From Syntrophales bacterium (GTDB taxonomy: Bacteria > Desulfobacterota > Syntrophia > Syntrophales > UBA2210), in NCBI GenBank assembly GCA_023228425.1, contig JALOBE010000002.1, positions 113,492-177,491 of the forward strand: DNA of 64,000 nt. The letters are read 5' to 3'. A program made the position numbers and the translations under genes. The notes under the pieces were generated by a model that saw only the letters and a list, made by a program, of their open reading frames with translations, was not told the origin of the DNA and ran no database searches. Every line of letters begins with the position of its first letter. Position 1 is the stretch's first letter. Below are positions 17,137 through 24,929 of the stretch, in pieces.

Positions 17137-18420
17137 ATGTCCTTCCGGTTCACACAGTACCGTCGGTTGATGCTGGCTGTCATAGCCGTCACCTATTTCA
17201 TAGCCTGCCTTCACCGCCACGCCCCGACAGTCGTGGCCCGTGACCTTGCGGCCTCCTTCAATGCCGATGCCGTGGCCCTGGGTTTCATAGCCTCCAGCTA
17301 CTTCTATCTCTACGCAGCGGCACAACCCCTCGCGGGGTTCCTTTCAGACACGATCGGGCCCCGGCGTGTCATGGCCGCCTTTTTTGTCCTTGCTTCACTG
17401 GGTTCACTTATTTTCGGCATGGCGCCCAACACGACAGCGGCCTTCATCGGGCGCGCGCTCGTGGGAGCCGGGGCCGGGGGTATTTTCATCCCGAGCCTGA
17501 AGCTGTTTTCAGAATGGTACCGGATCCGGGCATTCGCCGGCCTGACCGGGTTCATGCTGACCATCGGAGGCCTGGCGGGAATAGCGGCAACACTTCCTCT
17601 CACGCTGCTGGTGCTGTGGAGCGGCTGGAGGGGAACATTCGTAGTTATCGCCGTCATATCAACGGCCATGACTCTTCTGTGCTGGCTTATCCTTCGCGAC
17701 GACCCGGGAAAAAAGGGGTGGGACCGGGCACTCGTGGGAGAGCTCCTTCAGCATCACGCCGCCGCCGAAGTCATTCGGGAAAATATCACCGTCGGCAGAC
17801 GGCTTTCCCTGATTATGGGCAACTCTGACTTTTACAAGCTGTCCATTGCCATTTTTTTTACAACCGGGGCCTTCCTCACCTTCCAGGGCCTCTGGGGCAT
17901 TCCCTATCTCATGGACTCTTTCGGCCTGGACCGGATCAGGGCCGGCAGATTCCTGATGCTCTTCCCTGTCGGTTTCGCTCTGGGCGGTCCTGTGATCGGC
18001 GTCGCCGCCGAACGGTTGGGACTCAGACGCAGGAACGTCCTTGTGGCCCTGACAGCCCTGCAATTTTCCCAGTGGGTCATGCTGTACGCCTTTGAAGACC
18101 GACTCGTCATGCCCGCCCTGATGGTTGCTCTGTTCGTCATCGGTTTCACCTCCGGCGGATCATTGCCCATCTCCTTCACTATCACCCGCGGCCTCTTCTC
18201 ACACCGGCTCATGGGAACCGCCGTGGGCCTGGTGAATACGGCATCCTTCCTCGGAGCCGCGCTTTATCAGCCTCTGACCGGGTTCATCCTTCGGTCCTCA
18301 AACAGCCTCCGGCCGGGCGCCTTCAGCATCGATGCCTACAGCCACCTCTTTTTTCTGTTTACACTGTCTCTGGCCATCGCGTGCGTCGCCGCGGCACTGC
18401 TTCGCGGTGAACCCCCATGA
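17137..18420 (+). CDS. Major facilitator superfamily transporter
   Basis: A 427-residue permease with 12 predicted hydrophobic segments. An MFS motif-A sequence (GFLSDTIGPRRV) lies between helices 2 and 3 at about residues 67-78, and a second, degenerate copy in the other half. It sits 15 bases after gcvPB and overlaps lipA by 4 bases, so it is embedded in the glycine cleavage operon. That position hints at a substrate such as glycine, a glycine precursor or lipoate. Motifs do not reveal the substrate. Confidence 0.85.
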   Translation: MSFRFTQYRRLMLAVIAVTYFIACLHRHAPTVVARDLAASFNADAVALGFIASSYFYLYAAAQPLAGFLSDTIGPRRVMAAFFVLASLGSLIFGMAPNTTAAFIGRALVGAGAGGIFIPSLKLFSEWYRIRAFAGLTGFMLTIGGLAGIAATLPLTLLVLWSGWRGTFVVIAVISTAMTLLCWLILRDDPGKKGWDRALVGELLQHHAAAEVIRENITVGRRLSLIMGNSDFYKLSIAIFFTTGAFLTFQGLWGIPYLMDSFGLDRIRAGRFLMLFPVGFALGGPVIGVAAERLGLRRRNVLVALTALQFSQWVMLYAFEDRLVMPALMVALFVIGFTSGGSLPISFTITRGLFSHRLMGTAVGLVNTASFLGAALYQPLTGFILRSSNSLRPGAFSIDAYSHLFFLFTLSLAIACVAAALLRGEPP

Positions 18421-19304
18421 ACGGCCGGACCCGTCCCTCACCGAAACCGAAATGGCTGAAGAAGCGGCTTGCCGCGGGCCCCGGCTTTGAGCCCACCAGG
18501 TCATTTCTTCGAGAAAACGCGCTCCATACGGTGTGCGAGGAAGCCCGCTGCCCCAACCTTCGGGAATGTTTTTCCCGGGGCACGGCCACCTTCCTGATAC
18601 TGGGAAACCGCTGCACCCGGAATTGCCGCTTCTGCGCCATCACACAGGGAAGGCCGGACCCGCCCGACAGGCTCGAAGCCGGGCGGGTCGCGGCAGCCGC
18701 CGAAGACATGAATCTTGCCTATGTGGTGGTTACATCAGTGACCAGGGACGACCTGGCCGATGGCGGAGCATCCTGCTTTGCAGAAACAGTGACGGCCATA
18801 AGACGACGTGTTCCGGGAGCCGCGGCAGAAATACTCGTTCCCGACTTTCAGGGCGACCGGGAAGCTCTCCTCGGGGTTCTGCGATCAGGTCCCGCCGTTT
18901 TAAACCACAACATGGAGACGGTATCCCGCCTTTACCCCGTTGTCCGCCCCGGGGCCGACTATGATCGATCACTGGGAGTGCTGGCGAGGGCCGCCGCCTT
19001 CAGCCCGTCAATACCCGTCAAGACGGGACTCATGCTGGGTCTTGGCGAAACAGCCGCCGAACTGAAAGAAACCCTGAAGGACATCTACCGGGCGGGCGCG
19101 CGGATTATCACGCTGGGACAATATCTCCAGCCGGCGCCGGGAAAGCATCCCGTGGCCCGCTTTGTCCCGCCTGAAGAATTTGAACAGTGGAAAGAGGAGG
19201 CCCGCGCCACAGGATTTGCCGCCGTCGCCTCGGGGCCCTTTGTGAGAAGTTCCTATGACGCGGCGGCACTCCATGGATCCTTTCTGAAAACGTTTCCGGA
19301 TTGA
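18417..19304 (+). CDS. lipA: Lipoyl synthase
   Basis: A 295-residue radical SAM enzyme that inserts two sulfurs into octanoyl-H protein. Both clusters are visible: the auxiliary cluster cysteines C40, C45 and C51 in CEEARCPNLREC, and the radical SAM CxxxCxxC at C66, C70 and C73 (CTRNCRFC). The C-terminal RSSYDAA with the conserved serine ligand is present. It overlaps the MFS gene by ATGA, at the end of the gcv operon, where it would supply the H-protein cofactor. No octanoyltransferase gene is seen nearby. Confidence 0.96.
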   Translation: MNGRTRPSPKPKWLKKRLAAGPGFEPTRSFLRENALHTVCEEARCPNLRECFSRGTATFLILGNRCTRNCRFCAITQGRPDPPDRLEAGRVAAAAEDMNLAYVVVTSVTRDDLADGGASCFAETVTAIRRRVPGAAAEILVPDFQGDREALLGVLRSGPAVLNHNMETVSRLYPVVRPGADYDRSLGVLARAAAFSPSIPVKTGLMLGLGETAAELKETLKDIYRAGARIITLGQYLQPAPGKHPVARFVPPEEFEQWKEEARATGFAAVASGPFVRSSYDAAALHGSFLKTFPD

Positions 19305-19491
19305 GAACCCTCACCCCCTGCGTCAGGCCTTGTGGGCAATCCTTTCATTCCGTGACCCTTCCCGGAATTCCGGCAATAAAGCCGGTTCTTCCCGCCTCCC
19401 GCGCGGACTATCCCGTCGAGCCCTGCGAGGAAGAACCATGCTCCCGAAAGGAAACCCGGACGCACACCGTCCCCGCGCGTTCCTGTTCTTC

Positions 19492-19520
19492 TTGAATGGC
19501 CGGATACTTCGTGCTACGAT
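19492..19520 (+). promoter_or_regulatory. Candidate promoter upstream of the methyltransferase gene
   Basis: TTGAAT at 19492-19497, a 17-base spacer and TACGAT at 19515-19520. The rest of the 358-base gap after lipA has no gene. A GC-rich 8-bp stem at 19616-19623/19633-19640 lies just before the ribosome site of the next gene and could affect its translation. Confidence 0.45.
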
Positions 19521-19662
19521 ACTCAATCATTATCCTGATCGGCAGACATCGGTCTGACCCCTGTCCCCCCTGTCTGCCGGAAGGTTCAGGCAGGGACACT
19601 GTACAAGGCCTTGTCCCGCCGGTCACCGCGGAACCGGCGGACATCGCTACGGAGGGAGAGCC

Positions 19663-20316
19663 ATGCTGAACTATCTATACAAACTTATCATTGACGATGT
19701 TACCGACGTTTCCTACGGGAACTGTCTTGAGTATTTTCCCGAAACCTCGAAAATTCTCGATGTGGGAATCGGCAACGGTATTATGCTTGAACAATACCAT
19801 TCGCTCATACGATCGAAACAGCTCAGGATCACCGGGATCGATATCAACCGTCAATACCTGAAACACTGCAGAAAAATGATCCGTAAATGCGGCCTCGAAG
19901 ACCTGATCAAGGTTCATTACGCGTCGATTGAATCCTTTCGCCCCCCCAGGAACCATTACTACGACTACATACTGTTCAGTATGAGTTTCATGCTCTTTGA
20001 CGACCAGCAGATTGTCCTTGACCGGATCAAACCCTGGATCACGCCGAATGGAGAAGTCATCTTCTGCCAGACCATGTATGAAGACCGGTCCCTGTTCCTT
20101 GAAATCGTCAAGCCACGCCTGAAGTACCTGACCACCATCGATTTCGGAAAAGTGACGTACAAGAAAGACTTCTTTGACCTGCTTGACAAGAAGAATATGA
20201 CCGTTACCGAAAGCAGGGTTATCAAAAAAGAGTTGTTTAAAGGGGAATATCACCTGATTGTATCGTCGCCGGAAAACGGCATCGGGGCGCACTGGGGGCA
20301 TACGCCCGGAAGGTGA
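19663..20316 (+). CDS. Class I SAM-dependent methyltransferase
   Basis: A 217-residue methyltransferase-like protein. Motif I is ILDVGIGNG at residues 31-39, followed by an acidic residue ending strand 2 (ITGIDINRQYL) and a motif-IV-like strand (YYDYILFSMSFMLF). The ATG follows ACGGAGGGAG. The gene is monocistronic, convergent with the CCA-type gene 6 bases away. Its base composition is AT-richer than its neighbours, which hints at transfer. The substrate is unknown. Confidence 0.75.
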   Translation: MLNYLYKLIIDDVTDVSYGNCLEYFPETSKILDVGIGNGIMLEQYHSLIRSKQLRITGIDINRQYLKHCRKMIRKCGLEDLIKVHYASIESFRPPRNHYYDYILFSMSFMLFDDQQIVLDRIKPWITPNGEVIFCQTMYEDRSLFLEIVKPRLKYLTTIDFGKVTYKKDFFDLLDKKNMTVTESRVIKKELFKGEYHLIVSSPENGIGAHWGHTPGR

Positions 20317-20322
20317 TCTCCT

Positions 20323-21357
20323 TCATTTTTTTGCGGCATCGTCGGCCGACTTCAAAGGACTCCCGGGCATCCGGTGTTCCCTGACGAGACCGCTCACGGT
20401 ACTGATCCTGTCCTTCGACCAACGCAGATGTGTTCCCAGGCGCACAACCATATCATGGCCCAGGATATCATGGAACCTGTAGGTCCCCCGGTCGGGATCC
20501 CTCTTTTCAACGCGGACAAAGGGCTTCGCAATATCATGAAGGAGTGCCGCCCAGCGCAGGTTAATATCCGGCTGTGACGATTGAACTACAAGGATCGTGT
20601 GATCCCAGAGATTGTGGGCATGATAGAGGCTGTTCTGCTCGTAGTCTTTCTGAAGTGAAAGTTCCGGAATCATGAATCGGCAGAGCCCGGTGTCCATGAA
20701 AAGCCGCAGCCCTTCTTCAAGCCGGTGCCCTGCAAGCAGCCGGTCCAATTCCGTCATCCACCGTTCCTTGCTGATCTGAAGAATGCGATGGGCCGATTGT
20801 TCTATAGCCCGGACAGTTTTCGGATCTATGCTGAAGCCAAGCTGCGCCGCAAATCGTATGGCCCGAAGCATACGCAGGGGATCCTCCCTGAATCGGGTCA
20901 CGGCATTCCCCACGGCGCGGATCACCCTCTTCTGCAGATCTTCCTTCCCTCCAAAGGGATCGATGACCCTGTCGCCTCTCCGGGCCATCGCGTTTATGGT
21001 GAAATCCCGCCGCGCAAGGTCATCGGTAATACCGTCCACGAAGGACACATCGGGACTCCGGCTCCCCTCACGGTAACGCTCGGTTCGAAAGGTCGTAATC
21101 TCCACCAGGCGACCTCCAAGGCGCAGGCCGATGGTTCCGAAGCGTTTTCCCGTCAGGAAAGGGCGTTTCCCCGCTTTCCTGACCTGTTCCTCGATATACT
21201 CGGGCCGGTGGGGCGTCGCGAAGTCATAGTCCAGGGGTTCAATTCCCAGCAACTCGTCCCGCAGTGATCCACCCACTTCGTAGACCGGTGAAATAATGTC
21301 TTCGATCGCGTCGAATACCCTGTTCATGGAATCACGTAATGCCGCAGCCCGGGGCAT
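20323..21357 (-). CDS. CCA-adding-type tRNA nucleotidyltransferase with HD domain
   Basis: A 344-residue class II nucleotidyltransferase. The head domain has YEVGGSLRDELLG (about residues 26-38) and the metal-binding DYD (about 43-45); the RRDFTINAMA and RFREDPLRMLRAIRFAAQLGF blocks follow. A C-terminal HD domain carries LLHDIAKP and an HD pair in the FHDILGHD segment. It would add or repair the tRNA 3' CCA end; A-adding or CC-adding variants and poly(A) polymerases share this architecture. The start at 21357 is uncertain: an ATG at 21327 gives a more typical N-terminus. Confidence 0.85.
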   Translation of the reverse strand: MPRAAALRDSMNRVFDAIEDIISPVYEVGGSLRDELLGIEPLDYDFATPHRPEYIEEQVRKAGKRPFLTGKRFGTIGLRLGGRLVEITTFRTERYREGSRSPDVSFVDGITDDLARRDFTINAMARRGDRVIDPFGGKEDLQKRVIRAVGNAVTRFREDPLRMLRAIRFAAQLGFSIDPKTVRAIEQSAHRILQISKERWMTELDRLLAGHRLEEGLRLFMDTGLCRFMIPELSLQKDYEQNSLYHAHNLWDHTILVVQSSQPDINLRWAALLHDIAKPFVRVEKRDPDRGTYRFHDILGHDMVVRLGTHLRWSKDRISTVSGLVREHRMPGSPLKSADDAAKK

Positions 21358-21455
21358 CCCCTTTCTTCATGCCGATCATGTGACATCACCATACACGCCA
21401 CTCTTCCCGAAGTTCAAGCTATGCAATGATTGCACCCTGGCGTACCACGATATGT

Positions 21456-22385
21456 CTATACAGGCCGCAGGCGCCGACGGCCGTCAAGACGCCGCAGACC
21501 GGCGGCTTCAGCCGCAGCCGATGCCCGGGCGTATTCAGCACCCGTTATTCTCCGCCCCAGCACGGGGTCTCCCAGGGCATCGTGGCAGGGCCGGTACTGA
21601 TCCATGATGTTGACATAGGTTTCCCGGGAAATTTCACGGGCAATGAACTCCATGACTTTTTCGGTGCCTGCCACGTCGCCCGGCATGACGAGGTGCCGCA
21701 CCAGCAGGCCCCGCAGGGCTGTTCCGTCTTCGGCGAGAACCAGGTCTCCAACCTGGCGATGCATCTCCTTCAGTGCCCGGCAGGCATGTTCCCGGTAATC
21801 GGAAACACCACAGGCATAGCGGGCCCAGTCGTTGTCCCAGAATTTGAAGTCCGGCATGTAGACATCGACGACACCGTCGAGGATTTTCAGCGTTTCCAGG
21901 CTCTCGTAGCCACCACAGTTATAGACGAGAGGGATTTCCAGGCCCCGGGATGCCGCCAGGAGAAGTCCCTCGAGTATCTGGGGAACCACGTGCGTGGGTG
22001 TGACGAGATTGATGTTGTGACAGCCCTGGCCGGCAAGGGACAGCATCATATCCGCCAGGGTTTCCGGCCCGACCTCTCCCCCCGCGCCGCCGTGACTGAT
22101 GTCATCATTCTGGCAGAATGAGCACAGCAGGTTGCAGGAACTGAAAAAGATCGTGCCCGACCCGAGGCGGCCGACCAGTGGCGACTCCTCGCCGAAGTGG
22201 GCTCCCCGGCTCGCCACGGACGCCCTCCTCCCGGTCCGGCAGAAACCCTGTTCCCCGGCCCGGCGATTGACGGAACACATCCGGGGGCAGACAGTACAGG
22301 AGGTCAGCAGGTCAACAGCCTCTGCGACCCGTTCCGCAAGCTTGTTTGCGCGATGCAAGGCACGGTATGACGGTCCCCGGATCAT
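21456..22385 (-). CDS. PflX-like radical SAM protein (COG1313 type)
   Basis: A 309-residue radical SAM protein. The CxxxCxxC motif is CNLLCSFC at about residues 90-97, after an N-terminal cysteine segment (CTVCPRMCSVNRRAGEQGFC) that resembles the second cluster region of pyruvate formate-lyase activating enzyme relatives. The conserved INLVTPTHVVPQI and YMPDFKFWD segments are typical of the uncharacterised PflX group. Glycyl-radical activation is not established for this group and no glycyl radical enzyme gene is nearby. It lies about 100 bases upstream of the CCA-type gene on the same strand. Confidence 0.8.
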   Translation of the reverse strand: MIRGPSYRALHRANKLAERVAEAVDLLTSCTVCPRMCSVNRRAGEQGFCRTGRRASVASRGAHFGEESPLVGRLGSGTIFFSSCNLLCSFCQNDDISHGGAGGEVGPETLADMMLSLAGQGCHNINLVTPTHVVPQILEGLLLAASRGLEIPLVYNCGGYESLETLKILDGVVDVYMPDFKFWDNDWARYACGVSDYREHACRALKEMHRQVGDLVLAEDGTALRGLLVRHLVMPGDVAGTEKVMEFIAREISRETYVNIMDQYRPCHDALGDPVLGRRITGAEYARASAAAEAAGLRRLDGRRRLRPV

Positions 22386-22422
22386 GATACCGGAAGCTCC
22401 GCGCGCAGGCCTCCACCCTCGA

Positions 22423-22468
22423 TGAACTCGTAGAAAGTCGAAAACGTTGCACAGGCACGGCGCGCACG
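22423..22468 (+). repeat. Partial copy of a dispersed intergenic repeat
   Basis: Contains GAACTCGTAGAAAGTCG followed by GGCACGGCGCGCAC, matching blocks of the repeats at 42841-42972 (inverted), 53350-53475 and 62697-62815. The middle is deleted relative to those copies. The surrounding gap 22386-22806 holds no gene. Confidence 0.5.
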
Positions 22469-22740
22469 TTTTTTCACACGATCATACACATACCACAAAG
22501 GCGCAGCGTGAAACAAGGCCACATGTTCTACAGACATATTATTGTTGCGTTTTCCTTTTTCGATCCGGAGATCGTCCTCAGGATACGGCATTTTTCTTCC
22601 GTTTTTTGTTGCCGTCATCGTTTTCGTGGAGGCCTTTGGTTCCGTCACAATGTGGACAGGATTTTCCGGTTTTCGCAGGCCCCGGAAGCCCTCCGGAGAT
22701 CAGACCCTGAGCCCCCTTTCCCCGGAGGTCAACAAAATTC

Positions 22741-22769
22741 TTGAAAATATCGGCGGGCGGTATTATATA
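22741..22769 (+). promoter_or_regulatory. Candidate pdxS promoter
   Basis: TTGAAA at 22741-22746 with a 17-base spacer to TATATA at 22764-22769 (or TATTAT at 22761 with 14 bases). Transcription would start about 30 bases before the pdxS ATG. Confidence 0.5.
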
Positions 22770-22806
22770 CACGAGATCAAGCATTACACACCACGAGGGG
22801 GATTAC

Positions 22807-23691
22807 ATGGAAAAGTCTGGAACTCTGCCTTTGAAGACAGGGCTTGCGGAAATGCTGAAGGGCGGAGTCATCATGGATGTGACCAACCCCGAGCAGGCGA
22901 AGATGGCCGAGGATGCCGGGGCTGTTTCGGTTATGGCCCTCGAGAGAGTACCTGCCGACATCAGGGCCCAGGGCGGCGTTGCCCGCATGACTGACCCGGA
23001 AATCATAGAAAAGATCATGGAGTGCGTCTCTATTCCCGTCATGGCGAAGGTTCGGATCGGCCACTTCGTTGAGGCCCAGATTCTCGAATCAATGGGAATC
23101 GCCTTCATCGACGAGAGCGAGGTTCTCACGCCCGCCGATGAGCACTATCACATCAACAAGTGGAACTTCAAGGTTCCCTTCGTCTGCGGCGCCGTCAACC
23201 TCGGCGAGGCGCTCAGGAGGCTCGGTGAAGGAGCGGCCATGCTGCGCACCAAGGGGGAAGCCGGAACGGGCAACGTGGTCGAGGCCGTTCGGCACATGCG
23301 CGCGATTAACGATGAAATAGCGCGCCTTTCGGGACTTCCCGAAGAAGAACTCATGACGGCGGCAAGAAACCTGGGGGCGCCCTACGAGCTGGTGAGAATG
23401 GTCGCCCGGGACCGGAAGCTGCCCGTGTTGAATTTCTCCGCCGGCGGCATCGCCTCCCCTGCCGACGCGGCACTCATGATGCAGCTCGGTTCCGACGGAG
23501 TCTTCGTGGGATCGGGCATCTTCAAGTCGAAGGAACCTGCACGGCGGGCAAGCGCCATCGTTCAGGCCGTAACCCACTACAGAGACCCTGAAGTCCTCGT
23601 CCAGGTATCACGATCTCTCGGCGACGCCATGCCGGGTCTGGATATCTCCTCGCTTACCGAAAAAGACAAGCTTCAGACACGGGGCGACTGA
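22807..23691 (+). CDS. pdxS: Pyridoxal 5'-phosphate synthase subunit PdxS
   Basis: The 294-residue (beta/alpha)8 synthase of the DXP-independent vitamin B6 pathway, making pyridoxal phosphate from ribose 5-phosphate, glyceraldehyde 3-phosphate and ammonia. Family blocks are MDVTNPEQAKMAEDAGAVSV, MAKVRIGH with the catalytic lysine, AAMLRTKGEAGTGN with the second lysine, and GSDGVFVGSGIFKS. The ATG at 22807 follows GAGGGGG. Its usual partner PdxT, the glutaminase that supplies ammonia, is not adjacent or elsewhere in the window. PLP is the cofactor of the GcvP subunits encoded 6 kb upstream. Confidence 0.97.
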   Translation: MEKSGTLPLKTGLAEMLKGGVIMDVTNPEQAKMAEDAGAVSVMALERVPADIRAQGGVARMTDPEIIEKIMECVSIPVMAKVRIGHFVEAQILESMGIAFIDESEVLTPADEHYHINKWNFKVPFVCGAVNLGEALRRLGEGAAMLRTKGEAGTGNVVEAVRHMRAINDEIARLSGLPEEELMTAARNLGAPYELVRMVARDRKLPVLNFSAGGIASPADAALMMQLGSDGVFVGSGIFKSKEPARRASAIVQAVTHYRDPEVLVQVSRSLGDAMPGLDISSLTEKDKLQTRGD

Positions 23692-23852
23692 GACGGGTGG
23701 AACACCATGAGAATCGCTGTTCACGTTCTCCGGAGACATGCGGCTGATACAGGGCTCTTCCGAGGAGTGAAAACCCTGTAACGCCTTTTCGAAGTGACTG
23801 TCATCAATGAGACGGGGCCCGGCGGCACCGCCCGGGTCCGCCGGTTTCCCGG

Positions 23853-24686
23853 CTATGGCGCGCCGGCATTCTCCTCCAGCCATGACGTGACTTCATCCCA
23901 CCAGGCACGACCGGGATCGCCGGGCCAGCTGTTGTGACCGGCGCCGTCGAATATCCAGAGCCGTTTCGGCTCCGCCAGACCGTCATAGAGACTCCGTGTC
24001 AGTTTCACCGGTATTATTTCATCATGCCCGGCCATGAGTACCGCCACGGGCCCCCTGTACCCGGACAGGTTTTCCGCGTTGTCGTAATGGTCCCCCATGA
24101 AGAGCCGAACCGGCAGCAGGGGAAAGAGGGCCTTGGCCAAGTTGTAAAGCTTGTCCCAGGGAGTGATCAGAACAACGCCGGCCACGGCAAGATCGGGGTC
24201 CGGAGCAAGGGCCGCGGCGACACCGCATCCCAGCGATTCACCCCAGAGATACAGGGAACCTCCGAACTCACGGACCGCCCTGGTCACCAGAGAGCGCGCG
24301 TCGGCCACAAAACTCGCTTCGCTTTTCTCACCCCCTCGGGCACCGTAGCCGGGGTATTCGGCAATGACAACCCGAAACCCCCGAGGGGCCAGAGAGGCCG
24401 CGTAGCGGGACCGGTGGACGGCAGCGCCCGCGTTTCCGTGAAAGACAACCACCGTTCCCCGGGAAGAGGCCTCTTCTTTCACATGTGTCAGGCCGAGGTA
24501 GTCCTTCCCGCCCGGAGGCCAGGGCTCCAGGCCCTCCATAGAGGAAAAATATTCTACATCCTCCATGCTCATCCGCTCGGGATAATAGAGCATGGAACGC
24601 TGAAGGCGGCATCCGCCGAGAAAAGAAAGGACAGTCATGGCAATCACCATCGTTCCCGCGAGCAGGATCAGGTTCTTCATAGTCAT
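23853..24686 (-). CDS. Lipoprotein alpha/beta hydrolase
   Basis: A 277-residue alpha/beta hydrolase with a lipoprotein signal (hydrophobic helix, then FLGGC, cysteine at about residue 26). The oxyanion segment VVVFHGNAGAA, the nucleophile elbow GESLG, Asp in AGHDEIIP and His in GAGHNSW make a complete catalytic triad. The HGNAG motif and overall layout resemble the BEM46/YfhR group of serine hydrolases. It is probably anchored in the envelope. The substrate is unknown and the gene stands alone. Confidence 0.82.
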   Translation of the reverse strand: MTMKNLILLAGTMVIAMTVLSFLGGCRLQRSMLYYPERMSMEDVEYFSSMEGLEPWPPGGKDYLGLTHVKEEASSRGTVVVFHGNAGAAVHRSRYAASLAPRGFRVVIAEYPGYGARGGEKSEASFVADARSLVTRAVREFGGSLYLWGESLGCGVAAALAPDPDLAVAGVVLITPWDKLYNLAKALFPLLPVRLFMGDHYDNAENLSGYRGPVAVLMAGHDEIIPVKLTRSLYDGLAEPKRLWIFDGAGHNSWPGDPGRAWWDEVTSWLEENAGAP

Positions 24687-24764
24687 ACATCGGGCGTTTC
24701 CCGATTTTTCAGGAAACCATCGACAGCAGCGGCTGTAACGAACTGTTCCCGGTGCGCCCGCCGG

Positions 24765-24929
24765 TCACAAACGGTTCACCGGCAGTTCCGAAGGATCGTC
24801 GAACCAGCTGAAATACCTCTGCGCGCAGGTTGCGCCTGATTGGATCAGGGCCTCCTTCTTCTCGTCCGGGATATCAAAATCCGTGGTTCCCACATCGAGT
24901 GTGTCGATATACAGCGTCCGTTGCCAGTC
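24765..24929 (-). pseudogene. 3' fragment of the patatin-like gene, cut off by the mobile element
   Basis: These bases encode the last 54 residues of a patatin-like protein: DWQRTLYIDTLDVGTTDFD to the end, DDPSELPVNRL. The frame starts at the GA core (24929-24928) and joins exactly to codon 290 of the 5' part at 32962-33830, restoring ...HLHSD-DWQRTLYID..., a continuous family sequence and a 343-residue protein. The open frame runs a few codons further upstream into the element, but those are element-derived. The fragment has no promoter or start of its own and now overlaps the integrase 3' end on the same strand. Confidence 0.88.

Noticed and set aside
23707..23781. Short frame after pdxS that could be a degraded pdxT start
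   Set aside because: 24 residues (MRIAVHVLRRHAADTG...) do not match PdxT beyond the first residues and there is no continuation in other frames.
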